A program made the position numbers and the translations under genes. From Massilia timonae CCUG 45783 (lineage in GTDB: Bacteria > Pseudomonadota > Gammaproteobacteria > Burkholderiales > Burkholderiaceae_D): DNA of 64,000 bases. The number at the start of each line of letters is the position of its first letter. Within the stretch, counting starts at the first letter, position 1. Of the stretch, positions 44,564 to 53,006 are shown in pieces. The notes beneath the pieces were generated by a model. That model ran no database searches. It had not been told where the DNA came from and saw only the letters and a list, made by a program, of their open reading frames with translations. Location of the stretch: the NCBI RefSeq assembly GCF_000315425.1, contig NZ_JH992922.1, positions 2,202,731-2,266,730 of the forward strand. Reading direction: 5' to 3'.

Positions 44564-46945
44564 TTATATTAATAAACCCGCTTCACGTAGTGCATTGGTA
44601 TATCGCTGCGATAGTTGTTCGTAGCAATAAAAATCTCGGAAGGCGTTATTTTTCTCTTTAGAAGCCACATCATCTCTTCCTTTGTAATGACAGTCAGTCA
44701 TCAGTTGACTAAGCTTCTTGATATTTATTTCTGCCCATTGCGCGCCTGGAACTGGATAAACAAATTTTCCACATGGCACATCAATCAGCGAGTATTCAGC
44801 CATGATCATGTTCGACAATGGCGCAAAGTCTGTAACTCCGCTGTAACCAGTAGCAATAACTGTCTTGTCATAAAATAGCCCATATGCTGGCAAATAACCG
44901 AATCCTTCTGCTCGGTGGGTGGATACGATCACATCGACAGTTGCGACTAATTCGAACATCTCCTCATCAGTAATGTAAGAGTCGATCACAACGATGCGTT
45001 CGTCACCCGAAATTGCCTTTAATATTTGCGCCCACTGGTTAAAAGGATCACCCCAATGTCCTGGCTTGTGCGGCGTCGTCTTTATGATAAGTTGTACATT
45101 TTCCGTCCCTTGGAATGCTGTTTGGAATGCTCGCACCGCCGCAAGTGGATTTTTCCGCTCTAACCCAGAGTTTATGTCATAGGTGATAAGGAAAGACGTG
45201 CTCTCTTCTGATATCCCAAACTTTTTCGGGTTGGGCTTATCAAATTTTGGCACGGAGATGGCTTTGCCAACGTAACGAATTTTTTTTGAGCTATATGGGG
45301 AGTAGATCTGCTTGACAAATGACGTAGGAGCCCAGATTTCATCAACCAGTTCAAGACCAAGCAAGTGACATTCTGGGATTGTTTCTAATTCCCAAAGATA
45401 AAAGCCTACAACATATGCTTGATCGAGATCAATGTGCTTCGACAGAGCAGCTAGAGCTTCTGGAGCCTTATCTGCATTAATGTGTAGAATTACTATGTCA
45501 CGCACCAGCGGTGATGCCGCGGATTGAGCCATATTGCCAGTGACATTTAACATGCTCCCATCAGGTAGCACCTTATGCGTGGGAATTCCCGCCATGTTAA
45601 GTGCTTTAACCGACATATGTGCGTTTTTAGTCAGGCCGCTCTCGTAATCCCAATGAGAAATGACGTAACATTTTCCGTCTTTTACGTTATTCTCATTGCT
45701 TTGAATCGTGGGCGTAGGATCAAAATATAGATTGTGAGCAGGATATAAAGGGAGCCATTTCGATTTGAACCATCGATTAATTATTTCTGCATCATCAACT
45801 GGCTTACTCTCGCCAGGCTTGATGTGAGATTTTATATAGTAAGTCCAAATCAACAACGCAAATCGGCTGACGCTTCCATTAATTACGTCAACTTTATGCT
45901 TGAGGAATGAAATTACTTCTTCACCCATCAAATGTGCTTCATCTTCCTGCGCATGCAGAGCGACATCGAACAAAAAGGCGAGGTAGTGAATTGGCTTGTC
46001 GATCTCATAATGATTCGAGTAAGATCGTCTATATTTTATTTCCCCATATTTGCTCATTCGAGGCAGGCGTATGCCATTTAAGAGGGAAAATTTATTGATA
46101 TTAGATGTTAGCCAAACAGGTAGGATGGATTTCTCTAGCGGGACATTGGTCGCGAGCAGTGTGCTAATGAATCCAAAGAAATTTTCTTTACTGTCCAGTT
46201 CTATGCAATTCAGCTTAATTGCGTTTCGATGTAACCATAGTGAATACGCCATCGAATAATGTGACATATCCGGAATTGCTGGGAATGCAGGTGCAAAAAT
46301 CGAGCCTAACGCCGTTGTTGGCAAGTGCTTCTTTACAGGTGAGTGATAATCGAATAAATACCACGCGATGTTATCCATTACGTGATGTGATTGATTGTCA
46401 AAAAAACCTGCACCTCCTTGACGCTCCATTCCAAATGACCATTCTAGAATTGACGGAAGGTTCGTTGGAGACAGTGATCTTTTAGAAAATGATTTTCTCA
46501 GGCGGTTGGATGGTTTAAGATTTGACGTAGCATTGGCCTGATTTTTTAAATTTATTTCTTTGAATTGGCGGTATTTTTCGAAACGGAAGGTGTTTGTTAA
46601 CTGAGTTATGCAACGGTCCCATTCCTGCGGGCTGTATTTGCTGCCTTCTAGAACATGGTCAGTATGTAATACACGCACCTCAAGCGGGCCTTGCTCCGCT
46701 TCTGGTGTCAATGGAATTCTGAACGCACAGGAGCCATTGCCGACCTTGTGTGCGACCAAGTCTTCTCTGCCTATATTTGCGCTCCCACTTGCTATTAGAT
46801 CATCATCTGCGTAGACACCTAGCGCAACCGGCTGATTAGGCTGGGCTTTAAAAAAAATCCACCCGCATGCCGCGCCGTCGAGGTACCCATCAAAATGATA
46901 TTGAAACTGTGTAGAAGTGTCTGGAGTATTTGAGGTCGTTGTCAT
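44564..46945 (-). CDS. Multi-domain GT4-like glycosyltransferase
   Basis: Encodes a 793-residue protein. Residues about 15-100 form a small module (YHFDGYLDGAACGWIFFKAQ, LGVYADDDLIASGSANIGRED) similar to modules at the start of the 778-residue glycosyltransferase next door. A helical middle region follows (about 120-420), then a GT-B glycosyltransferase (about 430-790) with VVGFYLWELETIPECH, DINSGLERKNPLAAVRAF and HRAEGFGYLPAYGLFYDKTVIATGYSG. The motif set parallels that of the 609-residue gene, so these two are relatives with different N-termini. It heads the most AT-rich stretch. A leader of about 150 AT-rich bases precedes it, with a possible TTGAAC/TAATCA promoter. Confidence 0.82.
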   Translation of the reverse strand: MTTTSNTPDTSTQFQYHFDGYLDGAACGWIFFKAQPNQPVALGVYADDDLIASGSANIGREDLVAHKVGNGSCAFRIPLTPEAEQGPLEVRVLHTDHVLEGSKYSPQEWDRCITQLTNTFRFEKYRQFKEINLKNQANATSNLKPSNRLRKSFSKRSLSPTNLPSILEWSFGMERQGGAGFFDNQSHHVMDNIAWYLFDYHSPVKKHLPTTALGSIFAPAFPAIPDMSHYSMAYSLWLHRNAIKLNCIELDSKENFFGFISTLLATNVPLEKSILPVWLTSNINKFSLLNGIRLPRMSKYGEIKYRRSYSNHYEIDKPIHYLAFLFDVALHAQEDEAHLMGEEVISFLKHKVDVINGSVSRFALLIWTYYIKSHIKPGESKPVDDAEIINRWFKSKWLPLYPAHNLYFDPTPTIQSNENNVKDGKCYVISHWDYESGLTKNAHMSVKALNMAGIPTHKVLPDGSMLNVTGNMAQSAASPLVRDIVILHINADKAPEALAALSKHIDLDQAYVVGFYLWELETIPECHLLGLELVDEIWAPTSFVKQIYSPYSSKKIRYVGKAISVPKFDKPNPKKFGISEESTSFLITYDINSGLERKNPLAAVRAFQTAFQGTENVQLIIKTTPHKPGHWGDPFNQWAQILKAISGDERIVVIDSYITDEEMFELVATVDVIVSTHRAEGFGYLPAYGLFYDKTVIATGYSGVTDFAPLSNMIMAEYSLIDVPCGKFVYPVPGAQWAEINIKKLSQLMTDCHYKGRDDVASKEKNNAFRDFYCYEQLSQRYTNALREAGLLI

Positions 46946-47102
46946 TTTCAGGATATTGGTAGCGCGAGAGACAAGTGGCGGCTATTAGTTGCAGAATTTT
47001 GATGATTCTCGCATTTATTTATTCGTCGGCATTAACCATTGAATTATGATTATTAATCTTATAATTTATTGTTCAAATTGGTTAATCGATGTGCAATTAT
47101 TT
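46946..47102. other. AT-rich spacer upstream of the 793-residue glycosyltransferase gene
   Basis: Very AT-rich stretch between two minus-strand genes. On the minus strand TTGAAC is followed 17-18 bases later by a TAATAA/TAATCA-like element, so a separate promoter for the AT-rich genes is plausible. This would let the acquired genes be transcribed independently of the upstream GC-rich genes. No hairpin terminator was found. Confidence 0.35.
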
Positions 47103-49439
47103 TTATATATGAGAGATGGTATTTCTCCTGGGGCGTCGGCTACGTGCTGGGATCGCAAGTCCTCCAAAAGCACTGCTATTCGGATCTAGATTCAAACTTG
47201 GGTGGTATGCGGGGTCATCAGAAAGAACTGCAGACCACTTTTTACGTAACTGATCAATTTCACGTTGCGAACGCGCCTTTTTCTGTGGCGTGTCCTCATT
47301 GCCTCGGCTGGCCGACTCTGCATGCAATAATTTTGCATACGGTGTCCAGACAATCGCCATCCCAGCTGCTCGTACCTTCAAGCATAGGTCGACGTCATTG
47401 AATGCCACCGGGAATGCAATCATATCCATTCCGCCAAGATCAAAAAAATCCTGCCGGCGCAAGAACAAGCAAGCTGCTGTACAACCGCTGACCTGCTGCA
47501 CAAGCTGATTTCGTCCATGATTGCCCCAATCTGCGTCAGCTAAGCGATTGCCGAAATGCCCTGCCACATCTCCTACACCAAGTAGCACTCCGCCATGCTG
47601 CACCATGCCGTTAGGCCAAAGCAGCTTGGCGCCTACTGCACCGATTTCCGGTCGAAGCAGTTGGGCTACGATCTCGTCTAGCCAGCCTTCATGCAGCGCT
47701 TCAATGTCATTATTGATCAAGCCAACAATGTCGCCACTGGCCTGTGCGATCGCCCGATTGTTGAGGTCCGCATAGTTGAACGGCCCTGGCATCGACAGAA
47801 CGCGTATTCCTTGTTGCGAGACCTCCGCAAAGTAGTTGTGCGTTGCGTCATCTGCGGAGCCGTTGTCGATCACAATGATCTCAAGTTTTGGCCATGCGGT
47901 GAACTGCTGGATAGTGCTGATGCAACGCTGCAGCAGGTCGACGCGGTCGCGGGTGGGAATTACAAGGCTAACAGTCATGTCTCGCGCACTTTCCGGCAGC
48001 AAATACCGCACGCGGCGGGCTGCATGTGTAACGTCAGTTGGCAGCTTTTCCAGCTCTTCGATTCGTGCCATCGGTTCCACGTCGCGCAGTGCGCGTGAAA
48101 CCGCGGTGAAACGCGTGCTACGCTCATCCGCGCTGAGTGGCGTCAGCATGCGATACAACACGCGCGGTACATGTACTACGCTGGTCGAGCCCACCGCCCA
48201 TACTGACGCAAGTGCGGACCATGCGAAATCCGCAGGCGTACGTATTTCCTGCAGGCCTTGCGCCACACCGCGGCGTATCAGCAGCAGTTCCAGCGGATAG
48301 TCGCTAGCCACCGCATAGTCGGGATTCCACGCCGGCTTGAGCCAAGGCGTGCCGTCAGTTTCGCTGTCGGTATAAACCACCTGCGCCTGTGGCAGCGCGA
48401 ATCCCTCTAACGCCCAAGCCAGCGCATGCGGCGCCAAGGTGTCTCCGGCACGCACGCAGCAGACAACGTCGCAGTTCGATTCCAGCGCCTGTGCCAGCAG
48501 GGCCGCGAATGGCTGGCCGGAGAAGGCTTTCACAGTCATGCCGTGTTGCAACTGCAGGCTGGCCAGCGTGCGCTCCAGCGCCGCCGCATCCGTATCGCCC
48601 GTCACGATCACGGCGGTAGTCAGTGTCGGCAGGATGGCCGGGCCTTCGCGATCGAAGCGCGCCGACCATTCCGGCCAGGCCGACATCGGCAGACTGCGCG
48701 GCAGGTGACGTTGATAGATATCGGCCACCTTCAGCAGCAGTTCGTCGGCATCGTCCGGCAGCAAGCCGACGAGGCCATCCATCGAGCAGCAGACCGTCAA
48801 CGGGCTGCCGTTCAACGGCCGTCCCTCGTCATCCACCACGCGCACACTGTGCATGGCGCCGTCCGCCAGTGACGCCGGCAGGGCGAGGTCAAAGCCATGC
48901 GCGCCGTCGACATAGCCGCGCATCGACGGATGAATGATGTTGGCAGCGGCTTGCGCCACCATCTCTTGGCCGACGAACGCGCGCACCGTCACGGTTCGTT
49001 TCTGGTCTGCCGGATCGAGCGCCCACCCATGCAGGCGCAGGCCGCCGTCGCCGACGACGGTATTGATGGCGGCCGCTGGCGCCTTCGGTTCTTCGAGTCG
49101 GAAACTACCTGTCAACGTGACCTCGGTGTTGGCCACGCGTGCCGAGATCACGCCGCCAGACGACGCCGGGAGCGCACCAAGATCGGCCACGAAGCCATGG
49201 CACAGGTCCGGAGCGCCCAGCGCTTCCAGCTCCGCAGCCAGATCGGTGCGCGCCACGTCAGCCAGGATGCAGGCGACCGGCACATCGTCACGACAGATTT
49301 CCACGATCACGCGCATGTCGGGACGCGTGCGATCGAAGGCCCACCCGTACACCAGCTGTTTGTACATGCCATCGAGCGCACCATGCCAGCGCGCGGCGCC
49401 GATAGTCGCCTCATCAAGAATTTCGGTTTCGTTTTTCAT
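47103..49439 (-). CDS. Two-domain GT2 glycosyltransferase with N-terminal tandem modules
   Basis: Encodes a 778-residue protein. Two repeated N-terminal modules (about residues 17-110 and 118-215) both carry a GWAFD/GWALD core followed by valine-rich strands and an HGF ending. They are followed by a degenerate GT2-like segment (about 270-440, with YTDSETDG and PAWNPDYA) and a complete GT-A family 2 domain (about 480-700). That domain has VSLVIPTRDRVDLLQRCI, IIVIDNGSADDAT, the LINNDIEAL metal-site equivalent and the acceptor motif NDVDLCLKVRAAG. It probably elongates a surface glycan. The 5' half is GC-rich like the host and the 3' part is AT-richer, so the island boundary may lie within this gene. 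Confidence 0.85.
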   Translation of the reverse strand: MKNETEILDEATIGAARWHGALDGMYKQLVYGWAFDRTRPDMRVIVEICRDDVPVACILADVARTDLAAELEALGAPDLCHGFVADLGALPASSGGVISARVANTEVTLTGSFRLEEPKAPAAAINTVVGDGGLRLHGWALDPADQKRTVTVRAFVGQEMVAQAAANIIHPSMRGYVDGAHGFDLALPASLADGAMHSVRVVDDEGRPLNGSPLTVCCSMDGLVGLLPDDADELLLKVADIYQRHLPRSLPMSAWPEWSARFDREGPAILPTLTTAVIVTGDTDAAALERTLASLQLQHGMTVKAFSGQPFAALLAQALESNCDVVCCVRAGDTLAPHALAWALEGFALPQAQVVYTDSETDGTPWLKPAWNPDYAVASDYPLELLLIRRGVAQGLQEIRTPADFAWSALASVWAVGSTSVVHVPRVLYRMLTPLSADERSTRFTAVSRALRDVEPMARIEELEKLPTDVTHAARRVRYLLPESARDMTVSLVIPTRDRVDLLQRCISTIQQFTAWPKLEIIVIDNGSADDATHNYFAEVSQQGIRVLSMPGPFNYADLNNRAIAQASGDIVGLINNDIEALHEGWLDEIVAQLLRPEIGAVGAKLLWPNGMVQHGGVLLGVGDVAGHFGNRLADADWGNHGRNQLVQQVSGCTAACLFLRRQDFFDLGGMDMIAFPVAFNDVDLCLKVRAAGMAIVWTPYAKLLHAESASRGNEDTPQKKARSQREIDQLRKKWSAVLSDDPAYHPSLNLDPNSSAFGGLAIPARSRRPRRNTISHI

Positions 49440-49455
49440 TCAGGGAAAGCAGGTA

Positions 49456-51480
49456 TCAGGCGGCCTTGGCGCCTGCGTTGCGGGTAAGCCAATCGTTCAG
49501 CCAGGCGGCGGCATCGAAGCCGTCGTCGAGGAGCACGGGACGCAGCTTGGGAGGCAGGCCCGCAGGGTCGTCGGTCAGCACGGCGCGGCAGCCGGCAACC
49601 TGGAGCAGGCGTACGTCGTCCAGCAGCGGCAGGGCATCGCCCTGCAGTTGCGGCACGTGGTCGACCACGCCGGTATGAAGGAGTGCGTCGCTCGCGCGAC
49701 CGATCACCAGCAGCCGCATACGCAGCTGCGGTCGGCTGGCAATCATGCGCGCCAGCGCCAGCACTTGTCGCGCCGCCGGCGCCGGCGGGTCGTGCCGCCA
49801 GACCGCGATGCGCTGCATGGAGGAAGGCAGCGCCGGCAGCGTCGCCGGCAAAGGCTTCTTCGCCACGGTCTGCGGCAAGGCGGCGGTGTGCTGCGCCGCA
49901 TCGGCCTTGCGCAGCCAGCCGGATGCGCGCGACTGTGCGAGCGCATCGCGCAACTGAAGGCGTGCGGCGGCCAGCGGATCGCCGTGCTGGAAGGCGGTAA
50001 ATTCGGAGTAATAGTCGGGATAGCGCGCCACCACCACGCCCCGGTTCTGCGCCACGCGCAGCGTCTTCTCGGCACGGAACGACACCGTACCTTCGTGCGC
50101 GACGAACACGCCGGTGGCCTGCAGGTGGCGCCAGCCGGCCGCGCGGGCGCGCATGCACCAGTCGACTTCTTCGCCGTAGCCGCGGATCAGCGCGGTGCCG
50201 TCGAGCATGCCGATCGCGTCGAGCACCGTGCGCCGGATCAGCATCGTGAAACCGCAGCAGGACGGCAGTTCGATGTCGGCGCCGCCCGGGGCGGCGCGCA
50301 CTTCGGCCGCCACCTGGTCGAGCAGCGCGAGTTCGCGCGTGTCCGGGGCGGGCGCGGCCTGGCTCATCACCGGGAAGCTGCTGATCTCGCCGTTATTGGT
50401 CCAGGGCGTGACCGAGGCGACGTCCGGTGTCGCGTACAGGGCGCGCGCCAGGCGGTCGATCCAGTCGCCGTGCACCTGGGTGTCGGCATTGAGCAGCAGC
50501 ACGTCGTGGTCCGGATGGGCGCGCATGCCGCGATTGACCGTCTCGATGAAACCGAGGTTGCAGGCATTGCGCAGCAGCGTGATGGCGCCGGCCGCCGCCT
50601 GCTTGTCGAGCCAGGCGGAAAGCGCGGGCTCGGGACTGCAGTCGTCCACCACCACGATCCGCGCCGGCGTGCCGTTGAGCGGCAGGCTGGTCTTCACGCT
50701 CTCGATGCAGGCGCGCACCAGCGCCAGCTCGCGGTAGACGGGAATCACGACCGATACCGGCCGAACGTCGGTATCGGCAGGGTTCGTCGCGGCCGGCTCC
50801 GAGCCGGCGCGAACGGTCGGCGTCTCGTAGAACGCCAGCGGCGAGCCGGGCAGCAGTTGCCGGCGTCCGTCGGGTTGCAGCAGGGTGACCGACCACACGG
50901 TGCCGGGGCGCGGCGGCGTCAAGCGTACGCGGGCGCCGTCGCCGGGCACCTCGAACTGGTACTGGGTGGTCTCGTCGGACAGCAGCAGGGTCGCGCGTGG
51001 CGCGCCATTGCCGAGGAAAACCATCGCCTCGATCGCGTCGTCGTTCTTCCAGCAAGCGCCGGTATGGGTGACGCCGGCCGCGCGCAGGATGGGCATCAGG
51101 CTTTCGTGGCGCCCCGCGCGGCAGCGCGCGGGCAGGAATGCCGGGCCCAGGCTGGCGACGTCGGCGCGGCCGCCGTCCTTCAGCCAGGCCTGCAGCATGA
51201 CGTCCTGCAGCAGGGGATTCTCCGCTTCGCTCAGCCATGCGGCGTGCCAGGCGCGAGAGGCCATGAACGGATAGGCCGTTTGCAGGATCTTGGCGCGCAG
51301 GATGGCGGGAATGCGGTTCATGGGCAAGCGGCGGCATACGTATTCGGCGGCCAACAGCGCATCGGCGTGCTGGCCAGCCGTGAACAATTCCACAGCTCGC
51401 GTCAGAAGTGCATCGTCCCGCAGGCGAGACGTGCACGTAGAGAGGAAAAAGGGGGCAGGGCCCCCTTTTGGGTGTTGCAT
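49456..51480 (-). CDS. GT2 glycosyltransferase
   Basis: Encodes a 674-residue protein. An N-terminal helical region (about residues 20-110, TPR-like: AVELFTAGQHADALLAAEYVC) is followed by a beta-rich linker and a GT-A family 2 domain (about 240-470). The GT2 domain has VSVVIPVYRELALVRACI, IVVVDDCSPEP, LLLNADTQVHGDW with the DxD-like metal site, and GYGEEVDWCMRARAAGW. A C-terminal domain (about 550-674) looks like part of a second glycosyltransferase fold. Codons 4-12 coincide with a terminator-like hairpin, so either attenuation occurs or the true start lies a little later. It is 12 bases after the DUF4214 gene and 16 bases before the 778-residue gene, so the three form one operon. Confidence 0.84.
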   Translation of the reverse strand: MQHPKGGPAPFFLSTCTSRLRDDALLTRAVELFTAGQHADALLAAEYVCRRLPMNRIPAILRAKILQTAYPFMASRAWHAAWLSEAENPLLQDVMLQAWLKDGGRADVASLGPAFLPARCRAGRHESLMPILRAAGVTHTGACWKNDDAIEAMVFLGNGAPRATLLLSDETTQYQFEVPGDGARVRLTPPRPGTVWSVTLLQPDGRRQLLPGSPLAFYETPTVRAGSEPAATNPADTDVRPVSVVIPVYRELALVRACIESVKTSLPLNGTPARIVVVDDCSPEPALSAWLDKQAAAGAITLLRNACNLGFIETVNRGMRAHPDHDVLLLNADTQVHGDWIDRLARALYATPDVASVTPWTNNGEISSFPVMSQAAPAPDTRELALLDQVAAEVRAAPGGADIELPSCCGFTMLIRRTVLDAIGMLDGTALIRGYGEEVDWCMRARAAGWRHLQATGVFVAHEGTVSFRAEKTLRVAQNRGVVVARYPDYYSEFTAFQHGDPLAAARLQLRDALAQSRASGWLRKADAAQHTAALPQTVAKKPLPATLPALPSSMQRIAVWRHDPPAPAARQVLALARMIASRPQLRMRLLVIGRASDALLHTGVVDHVPQLQGDALPLLDDVRLLQVAGCRAVLTDDPAGLPPKLRPVLLDDGFDAAAWLNDWLTRNAGAKAA
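51446..51469 (-). terminator. Terminator-like hairpin inside the start of the GT2 gene (possible attenuator)
   Basis: On the minus strand AAAAGGGGGC-CCT-GCCCCCTTTT forms a perfect 10-bp stem with a 3-base loop and ends in five T. It lies 24 bases after the DUF4214 stop and overlaps codons 4-12 of the GT2 frame. It could end most transcripts of the DUF4214 gene while letting a fraction read into the glycosyltransferases. Confidence 0.65.
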
Positions 51481-51492
51481 CGTGCTACTTAA

Positions 51493-52524
51493 TTACACGG
51501 TTGGGTCGATGATGGTGACCGTACCGACGATCTCCACTTCGGCGCCGTCGACCGACGCTTCCGCGAACGCGGTTGCCACGTCAGCGCGCGAAGCACCGTC
51601 TTCCAGGCGATCCAGCCAGTAATCGGCGCCGGCTGCATCGGCTGGACGGCCGAACAGGCCTGCGTACAGGGCGTCGACGAACTCGGCGTCGTCCTGGTCC
51701 TTGGCGGTGTACTCGGCCGACTCCAGGAAGCCCGAAGCGATCGTGTGCAGGGTGGTGGTGCCATCGGCGTGGTCGTACCAGAACTCCAGACCGCCGGCGT
51801 CCGCGTTACGGCCCAGCAGTGCGTGGTACAGGTTGGCCACGGCTGCCTGCTTCTCGTTGGCAGCGAAGATCAGCACGTCGTCGCCATCCAGCTGGACGAA
51901 GTCGACGTCGCTCATGGTCACCGACACGCCGGTCGCGGCGTTGACGATGGTGGCTTTGCCGCCTTCGGTGGTGATGACGAAGTCTTCTTCGGCGCCCGCT
52001 GCCTGGACGACGGTCTTGTCGTTGCCCACGACGGTGCTGCTGCCTTCGGCTGCGATCACCAGGGTGCGGCCCGAACCTGCGACGACGGTGTCTTCGTCAC
52101 CGGCGACCACTTGGGTGTTCACGCCATCGGCGATGGTGATGGTGTCGGCGCCTGCGGTGCCCACCACGACGCGCGCGATCTCTTCGCCGGCCACGGTCGC
52201 TGCCGACGAGTTGCCGGTTGCATCTGGTGCTGGAGCGGTGCCGATGGTTGCGTCAACGCCGCCATTGCCCTGGAAGAAGATCGCAGGGACGTCACCGGTC
52301 ACGGTGAGGGTGGTCTGCTGGGTAGGCGAGGTCTCGATGAACACGACATCGACGCCTGCTGCCGCGGTGATCGTGGCATTGTTGGCGGCGGTGACATTGT
52401 CAGCAACAACGGTGCCGCTTGCTGGCAGCAGGTCCAGAATGCTTGCAATGGTTTCATCGCTGAAGAATTGCGCCGAGGTAGCTTTCAGCTGGTTGCTGAT
52501 CGCGGTGGCGTTGGTATCGTACAT
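51493..52524 (-). CDS. DUF4214 domain protein, probably secreted
   Basis: Encodes a 343-residue acidic protein with almost no Cys or Lys. Residues about 80-215 are beta-strand repeats rich in Thr/Val/Ala/Gly (VVVGTAGADTITIADG, VVAGDEDTVVAGSGRTLVIA), like degenerate calcium-binding hemolysin repeats. The C-terminal part carries two DUF4214 units: YHALLGRNADAGGLEFWYD and YAGLFGRPADAAGADYWLDRL. There is no N-terminal signal peptide, so type I secretion via a C-terminal signal is likely. Such proteins are abundant in Massilia-like bacteria and often near glycosyltransferases, suggesting a surface protein that is glycosylated or displayed. GGAG lies before the ATG. It heads the operon. Confidence 0.8.
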   Translation of the reverse strand: MYDTNATAISNQLKATSAQFFSDETIASILDLLPASGTVVADNVTAANNATITAAAGVDVVFIETSPTQQTTLTVTGDVPAIFFQGNGGVDATIGTAPAPDATGNSSAATVAGEEIARVVVGTAGADTITIADGVNTQVVAGDEDTVVAGSGRTLVIAAEGSSTVVGNDKTVVQAAGAEEDFVITTEGGKATIVNAATGVSVTMSDVDFVQLDGDDVLIFAANEKQAAVANLYHALLGRNADAGGLEFWYDHADGTTTLHTIASGFLESAEYTAKDQDDAEFVDALYAGLFGRPADAAGADYWLDRLEDGASRADVATAFAEASVDGAEVEIVGTVTIIDPTV

Positions 52525-53006
52525 GTACTACTCCTAAGTAGGATCAAAATTCCCGGTATGACCGGACGCTCCAGGCGCACAAGCACTGCCTGTGGACCTT
52601 GCTTGCGCACCCTAGATATCGTGGACCCGTCGTGACAGGGGCGGCTCCCGATGCAATGCTGCAAACGGGAAATCGATACAAATCGAAGAGTTCGGCACGA
52701 GCTTCGCCGGCATTGCCATGGGCTAAGTTGAGAGCGTTATCAATACAGGCCAACAACCTCGGCCCCACCGATTCACGGAGTTTCCATGATGCAGTGCGCA
52801 ATCGTCGGGGATTCTACATGGATCGTTCTTCAACAAAACTCTCCGATTGTTTCATGGTCATAAAATGTATTCAATTGTGCATGATGTATTTACGCAAAAA
52901 TGAAACAAGATTATGAACAGATACATGTACTATACCAATAGTATTCCTTTTATGAAACATTTTCGGGCGAAATTGGTGCCGTGCCGCATCGACATTTTTT
53001 AGATCA
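52525..53006. other. Intergenic region holding the DUF4214 promoter
   Basis: About 480 bases between the minus-strand DUF4214 gene and the end of the minus-strand ClC gene. No gene is supported; short frames here look random. The part around 52840-52960 is AT-rich and probably holds the promoter of the DUF4214 operon, implying a leader of up to a few hundred bases. A perfect 6-bp inverted repeat TACTAT-ACCA-ATAGTA lies at 52928-52943 and may be a protein-binding site. No terminator with a T-run was found after the ClC gene. Confidence 0.45.
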
